The position numbers and the translations under genes were made by a program. Shown here piece after piece: positions 6,981 to 18,200 of a stretch of 64,000 bases of DNA (position 1 is the stretch's first letter; each line of letters opens with the position of its first letter). Source of the stretch: an uncultured Lachnospiraceae bacterium (GTDB lineage: Bacteria; Bacillota; Clostridia; Lachnospirales; Lachnospiraceae); assembly GCA_902786205.1 (NCBI GenBank), contig CADABQ010000012.1, positions 1 through 64,000 on the forward strand, in the 5' to 3' direction. The notes under the pieces were generated by a model that was given only the letters and a program-made list of their open reading frames with translations, was not told the DNA's origin and searched no databases.

Positions 6981-8220
6981 CTATTTTTGTGCTGGTATAT
7001 CTATATACCATCCATCCTTTCCATCACACCTGCCTATACAATGAAATATTGGGCGGTAATAACCTTTTGAATCCGGCAAAAAATTTAATTTTATACTGTG
7101 AATCCTTATCTGTTTTTTCTGTTCCAGCTTATTTTGGTTTTGCTCTCCACTTTCTATTTTATAAAATCTACCCTTTTTTAGCTGCGATATACACCACTGG
7201 GAAGAATGTATCTGCCACTTTTTGTAAGGAGTTGTTTTTATCATGTAATATCGTAAACTAGAAATAGTATCATTCACAGTATAACGACACAAAAGAAAGC
7301 CATTAATAGCATGCAATGTTCCATTATCTTTCGTTGCAAATCTATAATATCCATCTTCTTGTTTTTCAAAAGAAGCATAGGAAGGAACTGTAATATTTAA
7401 TTGAGTCAAAGCATCTTCTACTGTTTTCCTTGTTGCATTTTCATTAAGTAAAATAGGATTTCCATGAGAATCCCACTGCTGCATATAATTTTCATAATCA
7501 AATGTTCCCCCCTGATAATTAATCCATATTGCAGCTTGCCGATCAAAACTACGAAAAACTGCTTGTGTCTCATAAAATTCAAAATCTTCTTTATCCAGAG
7601 TAAAACCTGCTATTTGCAAGATCGATTTTGCACGAAACAATGCTTCTTTTCTTGTATATACTTGACTTTTCCAAAGCAACACACTATTCTCTTTTTGATT
7701 TGCTACCAACTTAGGTTCTATTATAACTTCAACATTGTCATGCCTTTTTATATTCTCACAAGACAAATTTCCAAATTCCTTTCTTTGATAGCTTACAAAA
7801 AGTATTAAAAAGGCAAGCACACATATTAGAATTGGCATTTGCATAAGCAAAACCAGTCTCCATGAAATCTTTTTTCTAAAAATAAAACGCTTTTTCAATG
7901 CATGTAAGAGACAAAATAGGCTATATCCAATCATCGTCCCAAGTAAATTGTTCCATAAATCATCCACCTGAAATACACCGCAACGCAACACAAATTGTGT
8001 GCTTTCAATCATAAAAGTAAGACAAAAGCCGCCAAGATATGTAACCCACCAATATCCCTGCTGCTCCAAAAACACTCCAGGGAATTTCTTTCGTTGTTAA
8101 AGGTCTCTTTTGTTGTCTTTTTCTCCAAAAAAGCAACAAAAAGAATATCGTTAGTAATGCTCCGACTACGCCAAACACCATATACTGTGTCGCAAGACGT
8201 ATTACCTGAGATGGCCGCAT
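6981..8220 (-). pseudogene. VanZ family membrane protein, internally deleted and frameshifted
   Basis: Two overlapping frames look like halves of one VanZ-family protein. The first (ATG at 8220, ending 8005) encodes the usual N-terminus MRPSQVIRLATQYMVFG with one membrane helix, then reads out of frame. The second (6981..8075, GTG, no ribosome site) begins inside the VanZ core (TYLGGFCLTFMIESTQFVLRCGVFQVDDLWNNLLG, read in parts), continues with a membrane helix, and ends in a ~250-residue extracellular region without recognised motifs. From what I know of the family, about 75-90 residues between TM1 and the GGFCLTFMIE segment are missing. VanZ proteins are linked to glycopeptide tolerance, but most have unknown roles. 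Reinitiation or recoding could still give a partial product. Confidence 0.6.
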
Positions 8221-8242
8221 TCTATCTTTCCTTTCCACAAAT

Positions 8243-8764
8243 TTACTCTACATAATATACCCAATCTTCTTTTCTTGGAAGTACTGCTGGATATTCTCCA
8301 TCAACATATCCTAATGCACAATGTCCAATTCCTTCGTACTCTCCTTCTATTCCTAATTTTTTCAAAAATTCCTTTCCTCTTTGTGTTTCAAATTCCTCTT
8401 TCGCTCTATGAATCCAGCAACTACCAATTCCCAATTCATGTGCCATCAACATCAAATTTCCCATAACTAGACTTCCATCGTAAACTGCCGTTGGTCTTTC
8501 CTTTTTTGCCAATACAATTAAAATCACAGGTGCACCGTAAAAAGGATCTATGTCCTTTCCCATGATCTCTGCATTCCATTTAGAAAATTCATCCCGAATT
8601 TCTTTATTTGTAACCGCTACAATAATTGGAGACTGCATATTCATTCCTGTTGCGGCATATGTACCAGCCTCAATAATTTGATTTAAAATATCCTTAGGGA
8701 TAGGCTCCCCTTTAAACTTACGAATACTTCTTCTTGTTTTCATTGTCTCTAATAAGTTACTCAT
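8243..8764 (-). CDS. nitroreductase family protein
   Basis: A 173-residue flavoprotein of the nitroreductase superfamily, expected to bind FMN and use NAD(P)H. The signature N-terminus TRRSIRKFKGEPIPKD (RRS-hR-F pattern), the AATGMNMQSPIIV segment and the C-terminal GIGHCALGYVDGE are visible. It is a short type without an extra ferredoxin domain. The substrate is unknown; such proteins reduce quinones, flavins or nitroaromatics. It ends 22 bp before the start of the VanZ remnant and may share its transcript. AAAGGA lies upstream of the ATG. Confidence 0.9.
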   Translation of the reverse strand: MSNLLETMKTRRSIRKFKGEPIPKDILNQIIEAGTYAATGMNMQSPIIVAVTNKEIRDEFSKWNAEIMGKDIDPFYGAPVILIVLAKKERPTAVYDGSLVMGNLMLMAHELGIGSCWIHRAKEEFETQRGKEFLKKLGIEGEYEGIGHCALGYVDGEYPAVLPRKEDWVYYVE

Positions 8765-8950
8765 TTTATCACAATTCCTTTCTTTTTATAGCTATCACCA
8801 AAAATTTTTCTATCTATTGCTGAGGGACATCTCCCACCACATTTCTCTCACTGCACCTTTCTATTGTAAAAGAATTAAAAAATTGCGTCAATATAAAAAG
8901 AAAACTAATTTTTTATAAATTCTTTCAAACTATTTTATAGTATATCACAA

Positions 8951-8989
8951 AATAGGACGAATGCATAAAAAATATACATTCGTCCTATT
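8951..8989 (-). terminator. terminator downstream of eno
   Basis: A 13-bp perfect stem AATAGGACGAATG / CATTCGTCCTATT with a 13-nt A/T loop lies 36 bp after the enolase stop. The minus-strand tail is TTTGTG. Confidence 0.75.
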
Positions 8990-9024
8990 CTTTGGTCTTT
9001 ATTTTTTTATATACGTTAGGAATT

Positions 9025-10323
<1,299 letters not shown>

Positions 10324-10391
10324 CTATCTTGTTCTCCTTTCCCATTGCAGCCCACTCATTAGCGAATATAATTATCATATTTTAAAAGCTA

Positions 10392-10441
10392 AGGACTATT
10401 TTTTAGGAACCAACATATACTTTTCGTTAGTCCTAACTAAC
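10392..10441 (-). promoter_or_regulatory. eno leader with two mutually exclusive hairpins
   Basis: In the enolase leader, GTTAGT/ACTAAC (10426-10441) forms a tight tetraloop hairpin. The overlapping TAGTCCT (10428-10434) can instead pair with AGGACTA (10392-10398). The two pairings share bases, as in attenuator-like leaders, but no further element was recognised. Confidence 0.35.
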
Positions 10442-10448
10442 AGTTATC

Positions 10449-10477
10449 ATATTACTAAATCTCCCTCTTTTTCGCAA
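10449..10477 (-). promoter_or_regulatory. eno promoter (sigma-A type)
   Basis: On the minus strand, TTGCGA (10472-10477), 17 bases, then TAATAT (10449-10454). This places the start of transcription about 115 bases before the enolase ATG. Confidence 0.5.
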
Positions 10478-10648
10478 GTGCATTATTGACAATATTTCCC
10501 CATTTCATATTATTGCATTTTTTTCTCATTTTATACATGTTCGATACTTAACTCTATCAAACTTTCTTTTCTTATGTGTATATAGCAAAAACTCCTCTCT
10601 ATCTTTAAAGCTCAGCATTCTTCAATATAGTAGATAGGAGGAGTCGAC

Positions 10649-10705
10649 ATGATTTATACATGCTTGTTAGTTTTCGCTAACACATACAGAATAACAAATC
10701 TATAA
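10649..10705 (+). CDS. possible 18-residue leader or small peptide
   Basis: A short plus-strand frame (MIYTCLLVFANTYRITNL) starts at an ATG preceded by TAGGAGGAGTCGAC, an unusually strong ribosome site for an otherwise gene-free strand. No homologue is recognised and there is no clear promoter apart from a TTGACA box about 160 bp upstream. It may be chance. Confidence 0.2.
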   Translation: MIYTCLLVFANTYRITNL

Positions 10706-10756
10706 AAAAAAATCAACGGAGTAATTGATTTCTTTTTTTCAATTACTTCGTTGATT
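10702..10756 (-). terminator. terminator downstream of nadE
   Basis: A stem of AATCAACGGAGTAATTG with CAATTACTTCGTTGATT (one mismatch region) and an A/T loop, followed on the minus strand by nine T residues. It lies 50 bp after the nadE stop and is a strong intrinsic terminator. Confidence 0.9.
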
Positions 10757-10807
10757 GAAGCAAATATCATCTATTCATTTCCCGTCAATGCTATTCGCAC
10801 TCCGCTT

Positions 10808-12742
10808 TTATAAATATTCATCAAACTCAATTTCAGATGGCAATCTCAAATCTCCACGAGGACTTACCGATACCGTTCCTACTTTCACTCCATCCGGCAT
10901 ACAATTACGTTTAAATTGTTGACGGAAGAAGCGTGTATAAAATACATTCAGCCATTTAACGATCTCCTCCTCGCTAAATTTATATTCCTCATTTTGCTCC
11001 ACCGCCATCTTACATAATGCAATGATTTCAGACGGTTCCATACCATAACGCAAAGTATAATACAAAAAGAAATCGTGCAATATATACGAACCTACCGTAT
11101 CCTCTGTTTTTTGTGCAATGGTTCCATCCTCATTTGGAGGCAACAATTCTGGACTAACTGGCGTGTCAATAATATCCTCAATTACTTCTTCCATACCCAC
11201 AAATCCATTCTGTGCCATAAAATGTCCTACTTCATCTACCAATGTACGAACTAACGTCTTTGGAATACTTGTGTTTACCGCATACATACTCATATGATCT
11301 CCATTATAAGTACACCATCCTAATGCCAGTTCTGAAAGGTCACCTGTTCCAATTACAAAACCGCCTTCCTTATTCGCTACATCCATCAAAATTTGTGTAC
11401 GTTCTCTTGCCTGACAATTTTCATATGTGATATCCTTAATCGCCTCATCATGCCCTATGTCTGCAAAATGTTGACGAACAGAATCTACAATGCTAATCTC
11501 CCGAATGTCGCATCCTAAAAACTCCATAAGCTTAGTAGAATTGCTTTTTGTTCTTTTGGTTGTTCCAAAACCAGGCATGGTAATACCGACCAATGTGCGA
11601 GAAGGCAATCCTAGATTTTTTACTGCCTGTGCAGACACCAAAAGTGCCAAGGTAGAATCAAGTCCACCCGATACTCCTACTACAATACACTTGCAATGCG
11701 TAGTTTCTATTCTTCGTTGCAAACCTGCTACCTGCATTTCAAAAATTGATAAACAACGCTCTAAAGCATTATGCGATGGTACAAACGGAGTAATCGGCAC
11801 ATGCGCATATAATGTTTCCTTTTTCATAAAAGTTTTTTCACAAGAAACATTTTCGTAGTCATCTGCCAACAACTGTCTTTTATTATCCGCAAATGATTTA
11901 TTTGCTAATCGGTCATGGCGAATCTTGGTCATCTGAAAATCTTTTATTAACACACCATTTTGAAATGGTTTTTGCTCTCCTAATTGCTTTCCATTTTCAT
12001 ACATCAGATTATGTCCGCTAAATACTAAATCTGACGTGGATTCATATCTGCCTGCTGAAACATAGACATATCCACATATGCAACTTGATGATATACCAGA
12101 AACAAGCTTTCTACGGTATTCTGCTTTTCCGATTACTTCATTTGATGCAGATATATTTACAATAATCTCAGCTCCCTGTATTGCAAGCAATCTGCCTGGT
12201 GAAACCGGTGCCCATGCATCCTCGCAAATCTCAATACCTAATTTGACAGACTCTTCTCCATCTCCCATCGTAATAATCACACGGTTTCCAAATAAGACAG
12301 AATCCAACTCATCAACCTGTATTTGCGTTGCTTCCATCGTTCTGGCACTAAACCATCGTTTCTCGTAAAACTCTCCATAATTTGGAAGGTATGTCTTAGG
12401 AATTATGGCTACAATTTTTCCATTATGCAATAATGCTGCACAATTAAATAGTTCTCCGTCTTTTTCAAAAGGAAAACCTACAATAAGTGCAGCACCCTGC
12501 TTTCCATATTCTTTTGTTGCCTTAGCTAACGCTACCAGTTGCTTTTTTACGGAAACAAGCAAATTCTGATTAAAAAATAAATCCTGGCAAGTATAACCTG
12601 TCATAGATAATTCCGGAGTCACAAGTAACTCTGCCTTTGCTACATATTCTTTATAAAACTTTAAAATTTCCTCACAATTTTTTTTCACATTTCCAATATG
12701 CACCCTTGGTGATATTGCTGCCACTCGAAATAAATGTTTCAT
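10808..12742 (-). CDS. nadE: NAD+ synthase, glutamine-hydrolysing
   Basis: Catalyses ATP-dependent amidation of nicotinate adenine dinucleotide to NAD+, the last step of NAD synthesis. The 644 residues carry an N-terminal nitrilase-type glutaminase domain (about 1-290) with the Glu/Lys/Cys triad suggested by TPELSMTGY, IPKTYLPNYGEFYE and GIEICEDAW. The C-terminal synthetase domain (about 330-630) has the ATP P-loop GVSGGLDSTLALL and the motif GTGDLSELALGWCTYNGDHMS. Glutamine is therefore the nitrogen donor. AAAGGGG precedes the ATG. It appears monocistronic. Confidence 0.96.
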   Translation of the reverse strand: MKHLFRVAAISPRVHIGNVKKNCEEILKFYKEYVAKAELLVTPELSMTGYTCQDLFFNQNLLVSVKKQLVALAKATKEYGKQGAALIVGFPFEKDGELFNCAALLHNGKIVAIIPKTYLPNYGEFYEKRWFSARTMEATQIQVDELDSVLFGNRVIITMGDGEESVKLGIEICEDAWAPVSPGRLLAIQGAEIIVNISASNEVIGKAEYRRKLVSGISSSCICGYVYVSAGRYESTSDLVFSGHNLMYENGKQLGEQKPFQNGVLIKDFQMTKIRHDRLANKSFADNKRQLLADDYENVSCEKTFMKKETLYAHVPITPFVPSHNALERCLSIFEMQVAGLQRRIETTHCKCIVVGVSGGLDSTLALLVSAQAVKNLGLPSRTLVGITMPGFGTTKRTKSNSTKLMEFLGCDIREISIVDSVRQHFADIGHDEAIKDITYENCQARERTQILMDVANKEGGFVIGTGDLSELALGWCTYNGDHMSMYAVNTSIPKTLVRTLVDEVGHFMAQNGFVGMEEVIEDIIDTPVSPELLPPNEDGTIAQKTEDTVGSYILHDFFLYYTLRYGMEPSEIIALCKMAVEQNEEYKFSEEEIVKWLNVFYTRFFRQQFKRNCMPDGVKVGTVSVSPRGDLRLPSEIEFDEYL

Positions 12743-12770
12743 ATTTTGCCCCTTTCAAACTAGAACAAAG

Positions 12771-12790
12771 TGGACAAGTCCACGTCAACT
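12771..12790. repeat. dispersed repeat GAACAAAGTGGA-AAGTCCA, copy 1
   Basis: GAACAAAGTGGACAAGTCCA is nearly identical to 56582-56601 (one difference). A shorter direct copy, GAACAAAGTGGA, follows about 40 bp downstream (near 12812). No function is assigned. Confidence 0.4.
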
Positions 12791-12826
12791 CCTATATTCC
12801 TCACTCATAAGGAACAAAGTGGAATA

Positions 12827-12852
12827 CAAGCCACAGAAAATTCTGTGGCTTG
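12827..12852 (-). terminator. hairpin downstream of the AICARFT gene
   Basis: A 12-bp perfect stem CAAGCCACAGAA / TTCTGTGGCTTG with a 2-nt loop (AA) lies about 78 bp after the stop. The T-tract is poor, so it could be a weak terminator or an mRNA 3' end stabiliser. Confidence 0.5.
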
Positions 12853-12929
12853 CTACTTTCATTATTCTATTTTTCATGATATTGGTATCAAAGGCTATAT
12901 TATCCTTTTGCCCCTAGTATCATTACATT

Positions 12930-14105
12930 TTAGTGATGGAACAAACGAATACCTGTAAAGCTCATCACAATATTATGTCTGTTACATGCATCAATTACGT
13001 CCTGATCACGAATAGAACCACCTGGCTGTGCAATATAAGAAACACCACTGCGGAATGCACGTTCTACATTGTCATCAAATGGGAAAAATGCATCAGAACC
13101 ACAAGTTACACCTGTATTCTTTGCTAACCAAGCTTCCTTTTCTTCCTTTGTAAATACAGGAGGCTTTTCTGTAAAGATTTCTTCCCACTTACCGTCTGCT
13201 AATACATCCATGTAATCTTCACCCATGTAAAGATCAATTGCATTGTCTCTATTTGCACGTTTCATTCCTTCTTTAAAAGGAAGGTTCATAACCTGTGGAG
13301 ACTGACGAAGGAACCAGTTATCTGCCTTTGTTCCTGCCAATCTTGTACAATGGATTCTTGACTGCTGTCCTGCTCCAACACCAATGGCCTGTCCATTCTT
13401 TACGAAACAAACAGAATTAGACTGTGTATATTTCAATGTAATCATAGCAACTGCCATGTCAATCTTAGCAGATTCAGGAAGATTTTTATTTTCTGTAACG
13501 ATATTTTCAAAGAAATTCTTGTCAATATTTAATTCATTTCTTCCCTGTTCGAAAGTAATACCAAATACTTCTTTATGCTCTACTGGATTTGGAACATATT
13601 CTGGATCAATCTCTATAATAGCATAACTACCCTTCTTTTTATCCTTCAACAATTCTAATGCTTCTGGCTCATATCCAGGTGCAATGATACCATCTGAAAA
13701 TTCTCTCTTAATAATCTTTGCTGTAGAAACATCACAAACATCAGATAATGCAATAAAATCACCATAAGATGACATACGATCTGCACCTCTGGCTCTTGCG
13801 TAAGCTGCTGCCAATGCAGATAACTCACCTAAATCATCTACCCAGTAAATCTTAGCTTCTGTCTCTGTCAAAGGAAGTCCAACTGCTGCTCCTGCTGGTG
13901 ATACATGCTTAAAAGATGTTGCTGCTGGAACACCTGTTGCCTTTTTTAATTCCTTTACTAACTGCCAACCATTAAATGCATCCAAGAAATTGATGTATCC
14001 TGGTTTACCATTCAATACTTTAATTGGAAGTTCACCTTCCTTAACATAAATCTTTGATGGTTTCTGATTTGGGTTACATCCATATTTTAATTCTAATTCT
14101 TTCAT
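12930..14105 (-). CDS. AICAR transformylase (stand-alone PurH C-terminal-type domain)
   Basis: Transfers a formyl group to AICAR to make FAICAR, the ninth step of purine synthesis. The protein is about 391 residues and starts directly with the transformylase domain ([18 protein letters not shown]). The conserved [31 protein letters not shown] and [14 protein letters not shown] motifs carry the Lys-His and binding residues. The IMP cyclohydrolase domain that is normally fused at the N-terminus of PurH is absent; a PurO-type enzyme is encoded immediately upstream. The longer frame to 14144 lacks a good ribosome site; GGAGAG lies 6 bases before the ATG at 14105. It ends in [17 protein letters not shown], typical of the family. 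Confidence 0.93.
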   Translation of the reverse strand: MKELELKYGCNPNQKPSKIYVKEGELPIKVLNGKPGYINFLDAFNGWQLVKELKKATGVPAATSFKHVSPAGAAVGLPLTETEAKIYWVDDLGELSALAAAYARARGADRMSSYGDFIALSDVCDVSTAKIIKREFSDGIIAPGYEPEALELLKDKKKGSYAIIEIDPEYVPNPVEHKEVFGITFEQGRNELNIDKNFFENIVTENKNLPESAKIDMAVAMITLKYTQSNSVCFVKNGQAIGVGAGQQSRIHCTRLAGTKADNWFLRQSPQVMNLPFKEGMKRANRDNAIDLYMGEDYMDVLADGKWEEIFTEKPPVFTKEEKEAWLAKNTGVTCGSDAFFPFDDNVERAFRSGVSYIAQPGGSIRDQDVIDACNRHNIVMSFTGIRLFHH

Positions 14106-14208
14106 GATCATCTCTCCGTTCTTTTCGCTTGGAATGCAGGACACTTTCTATTTTATCCAGCGTTCCTGCCAACTATTCCTTTTGCAGTTTTTTCGTAACT
14201 TATTTTAA

Positions 14209-14922
14209 CTATTTATTTTTGTTAATAATCTTAGATTTATATTCCCCAGTAGTAATATCAATATAACGAACGAATAAAGACACCTTGTTGTCCTCATTCA
14301 AGCTGTTCCATAACATATCTGCAAATGCATCCATATCATCAGCAATCTCCACTACCTTTGGCTCGCCCTCAAAACTTGGCAATGGATTTCCGTCACACAT
14401 ATAGGTATGGATAAAACGACCTTCTCCGTCTATTGGATTTTCATAAGTGTATGTATAGCGATTGCATGCCTCTCCATTTCCATTATTGCTTTTCAAAATA
14501 GACATGGCATAATCGAACTTTCCATCTGCCACATGCATAAGACCAGAAATTCTAGGTGTATAATTTGGTGCATCCGGCTCAAATTCTCTTGTGCGAAGTG
14601 CCTGTTCAAAAGTCTGCTGCTTATCCATCAATTCATAAATCGTATCTGTCTGATCTCCATTTGTAACGATAGTATGATTTCCTAACACACGAACTGGTGC
14701 ATAAATAATAAGACTTGGATCGCTAAGCTTAGAAGGATCAAAAGCCTGTGTACGAATTCCTTCTCCATCTTCAACAAAGACACGGTTTCTACTGTTCTCG
14801 CTTCTACCCATGATAAAATAAGCAGTAACTGCATATTTTCCGTTTTTTGACTTACCAATTATAATTCCTCTTCCAGGATATGAATTTTCTTTTAATTCCT
14901 TTTCAAGTGACAATGTCTGCAT
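14209..14922 (-). CDS. IMP cyclohydrolase, PurO-like
   Basis: Predicted to close the ring of FAICAR to give IMP, the last step of de novo purine synthesis. The 237 residues match the PurO/IMP_cyclohyd family (NSYPGRGIIIGKSKNGKYAVTAYFIMGRSENSRNRVF, read in parts; then DAPNYTPRISGL). This family was first described in Archaea and is unrelated to the PurH N-terminal domain. AAGGAGAAAAG precedes the ATG. It lies 103 bp upstream of the AICAR transformylase gene, so the two together replace a bifunctional PurH. The assignment rests on remembered family motifs plus context. Confidence 0.87.
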   Translation of the reverse strand: MQTLSLEKELKENSYPGRGIIIGKSKNGKYAVTAYFIMGRSENSRNRVFVEDGEGIRTQAFDPSKLSDPSLIIYAPVRVLGNHTIVTNGDQTDTIYELMDKQQTFEQALRTREFEPDAPNYTPRISGLMHVADGKFDYAMSILKSNNGNGEACNRYTYTYENPIDGEGRFIHTYMCDGNPLPSFEGEPKVVEIADDMDAFADMLWNSLNEDNKVSLFVRYIDITTGEYKSKIINKNK

Positions 14923-15123
14923 ACTTTTCTCCTTTACTACTGTATTTTTTTCTGTTACAAGTTTTCACTGCAAAATGTGCAAACTTATTTATAGCATACT
15001 CTATTTACTTCAAAAATTCAATGCTTTATTTTGATTTATCCTATAGAAAGGCAAGGAAAAGAACGATTTTCTTTTTTCTGCTACAATACTTATTTACAAA
15101 GTAAAATAATTTATTCATACCTC

Positions 15124-15152
15124 TTGCCCTTTTTCACATATACATGTATAAT
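15124..15152 (+). promoter_or_regulatory. hybrid kinase promoter P1
   Basis: TTGCCC, a 17-bp spacer, then TATAAT (15147-15152). Confidence 0.5.
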
Positions 15153-15196
15153 GAAGTAAAGTTATTAAAAACACACAAAAACAAAATTCCATTTAG

Positions 15197-15226
15197 TTGG
15201 AAAAATTAAAATTTTTATTGTAAAAT
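15197..15226 (+). promoter_or_regulatory. hybrid kinase promoter P2
   Basis: TTGGAA, an 18-bp spacer, then TAAAAT (15221-15226), about 70 bp before the start codon. Confidence 0.45.
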
Positions 15227-15230
15227 AGAG

Positions 15231-15267
15231 GATTGCAAACGCAATTTATTTTAAAAGTTTTGCAATC
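15231..15267 (+). promoter_or_regulatory. leader hairpin of the hybrid kinase gene
   Basis: GATTGCAAA (15231-15239) and TTTGCAATC (15259-15267) form a perfect 9-bp stem around a 19-nt A/T-rich loop, between promoter P2 and the GGGAGG ribosome site. It could be a regulator-binding dyad or an RNA hairpin. Confidence 0.45.
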
Positions 15268-15293
15268 ACCTGACTAACAAGGGAGGTGTAATT

Positions 15294-18200
15294 ATGAATT
15301 CAAAGGAAGAATTACTCAAATTTAAGGAACGTAATCTTGCGTATGTAAATCGCCTGGTATTTTTTATTTTACTGTTTTCCTTTCCTTGTATCCCAATTGC
15401 GGTTGTATTAAACTACTTCCATATTTTTAACTTTCAGTCCAGTTTTATTTGCAGTTTGATTTTTATATCCATCTTTTTTGATGCAATACCGATTTTTCTG
15501 TATTTAACAAAAAGATATGCCAAATTGTTTATGTATTATACTATGACAGTATTTTCTATCATGATTAGTATTATTTCTTTTCAATGTGGTATGCCTGTAT
15601 GGTTGATGTACGCTTTCGCACCAGCAATCAGTTGTTTATACTTCAATAAAAAACTAACTTTACTGGTTAGTGCTGTAGAATACATTTCTATGATCGTATC
15701 TTTATTCTTCAGCACACACATGTACTATGATTTACTTTACTATAAACAATACTCAAATAGTACGCGTGCCTTTATCGGCTATTCCATCGGACTTACCTTT
15801 GAATTTGGTATTGTATTCATAGCATTGTTTTACTTTTTAAAACGAATTGACGAGTATCTCTCCTTACAGGCAAATCTAATTGATGTTGCTACAAAGGAGA
15901 AAGAACGTTTTCGTATTGCAGTAGAGAGTACCTCTGATATTATCATCGAATATGATTTAGAAGCAGACCGCTTTTCTGCTACTACCACATTTTCACCTTT
16001 TTCTGATGCCATGTCTGATGATTTTATAATTGAAAATTTTAAATCCTATATTAAATCTGATTTTAAGGGTTCCCATACCCTTATGCGGGCATTTCAGAAA
16101 TTAATGAAAGGACAGTTGCACTCTCCTTCCGAAATTTGTTACAAAACACTTGACGAAAACGGAGTGGAAACTGACTGTTGGATGCTCTATGAAGGAAAGA
16201 GTTGTACAAACGATGCTGGTGAACTTCGTTCTATCGTAGGAAGACTTCGCGATATTACTTCTGAAAAAGAAAGACAGGAATTACAAATAGAAAAAGAAAA
16301 ACAGGACAGAGTAACCGGCCTATATTTGTATGAAGCTGTAGAGGATCAAATTTGCCTCTCAGAACATATTTTACATACGCATGGTCTTCTTCTGATCAAT
16401 ACTGTTAATTACCTAAAAATCTTGCAGGCATACGGACACGTTTTTGGAGAAATGATCCTTCGCAATATTGCAGATATCATCTGTGCTTACGCTCCAAATG
16501 CATCCTATATATGTCGCTACGAAGGTGCTATTTTCCTTGTCTATGCAGAAAATACCTCTTCTGAGAAAATAGAAGCGGTTGCCAAGGACATCACAAAAGC
16601 TTTAGAAAAAATGTACATCGGTGAAGGAAGTGTAAAACATCTAATTTGCGAAGTAGAACTTCAAGTTGATACACTTCCATTCAAACAATTGCTTTCTCAG
16701 GCAATGAAAAATCTCACACTTAAAGTTTCTGAATTAGATGCTTTGGAAGCTGAATTTTCTCAGGAAAGCGTTCGAAAGGAATATAAACTGGAAGCCGCTG
16801 GTACGTTACAGCAATGGATTGAGCAACACTCTTTCTTTAATATGATGGCAGATTTAATTGAAGATGCGAAAGATTTAAAAAGCAGTATCCGTATGGTAAT
16901 TGAACAGGTTGGAAAATATTTGAATATGGATCGTATTGTTATTATCAATCTTTCCGAAGAAAAGCCAAAACCAACTTTACTATATCAATGGGTCAAAAAT
17001 GAAGAGGATATGTTATCCATAAAATTTCATACATTAGACGCCTCTAATGTAAAGAATTTCTTCAACTTATATGCAGCATCAAGGATTGTCGATTTAAAAA
17101 AGCTTCTTTACCAACCACATACAAAGGAATTGATTGATCTCAGTGATTTTTCTCTTGAAAAGTTTTATTTAGGTTCACAGCTGTCCTGCCCTTTAATTTC
17201 CGAAGGAAATATATTTGGTATTATCTTTTTTGATAAAAAAATAGCTGACTATGACTGGGATGACAGAGAAAAATATTTTGTGGAAGAAGCAACCCGTATC
17301 ATCAATAATGCTTTGAACAAATTAAATGCAGACAGTGCAAATCAGGCAAAAAGTTCCTTTTTGTCAAATATGTCCCATGAGATACGAACACCAATGAACG
17401 CAATCATCGGAATGACAGAAATTGCACAAAAAACCATTGATGATCCAGCAAGAGTACAGGAGTGCCTTGCAAAAATTGATTTATCCTCTCATCACCTGCT
17501 CAACTTAATCAATGACATTTTAGATTTATCTAAGATTGAAAGTGGCAGAATGAAGGTAAACAAAGAACCATTGTTACTACACACGGTTATTGATAGCGTA
17601 GACTCTATCGTTCGCCCACAGGCTCTTACGAAAAATGTTAATTTCATTATTAACCGAGCCTACGAAACAAATGAGATTATCTGCGACTCTCTCCGTTTGT
17701 CACAGGTGCTTGTAAACATCTTAGGAAATGCATTAAAATTCACACCAGAAAATGGTACTGTTACACTGGCAATTGAAGAACTTAGCAAAACAAATTCTCT
17801 TACAGAAATAAAGTTTTCAATTTCCGACACAGGTATTGGCATATCTAAGGAAGCAAAGAAAAAAATATTTGCAGCGTTTGAACAGGCGGAAGATACAATT
17901 GTAAATCAATATGGAGGTACTGGTCTTGGTTTGACGATCAGTAGTGATTTTGTACATTTATTAGGCGGAAAGTTGGAAGTAGACAGCGAAATTGGAAAAG
18001 GTTCTACCTTTTATTTTACACTCCCTCTTCCAATTCCAACTTTATCGCAACGTGAACAACTAAAAAGTCAACTGGAAACTTCTGCAAAAAATTCCGAAGA
18101 AACGATTACTTTATCGGGCATCCATATCTTAATGGCAGAGGATAATGAAATCAATGCAGAAATTGCCACAACAATGCTGGAAATGGCAAATGCTATTGTC

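Larger units (their letters stand above)
10324..10807. other. 484-bp intergenic region between eno and nadE
   Basis: It holds the eno leader and promoter (10324-10477), a TTGACA-like box on the plus strand at 10486, an 18-codon plus-strand frame with a good ribosome site at 10649-10705, and the nadE terminator at 10702-10756. I see no conserved coding region. Confidence 0.6.
14923..15293. other. 371-bp divergent intergenic region
   Basis: It separates the purO-like gene (minus) from the hybrid kinase gene (plus). It contains two tandem sigma-A-type promoters for the kinase (15124-15152, 15197-15226) and a leader hairpin (15231-15267). No coding sequence is visible. Confidence 0.7.

Noticed and set aside
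8005..8238. Small 77-residue membrane protein as an intact gene
   Set aside because: Its N-terminus matches the first helix of VanZ proteins and its frame is continued by the neighbouring one after a deletion, so it is treated as part of a pseudogene.
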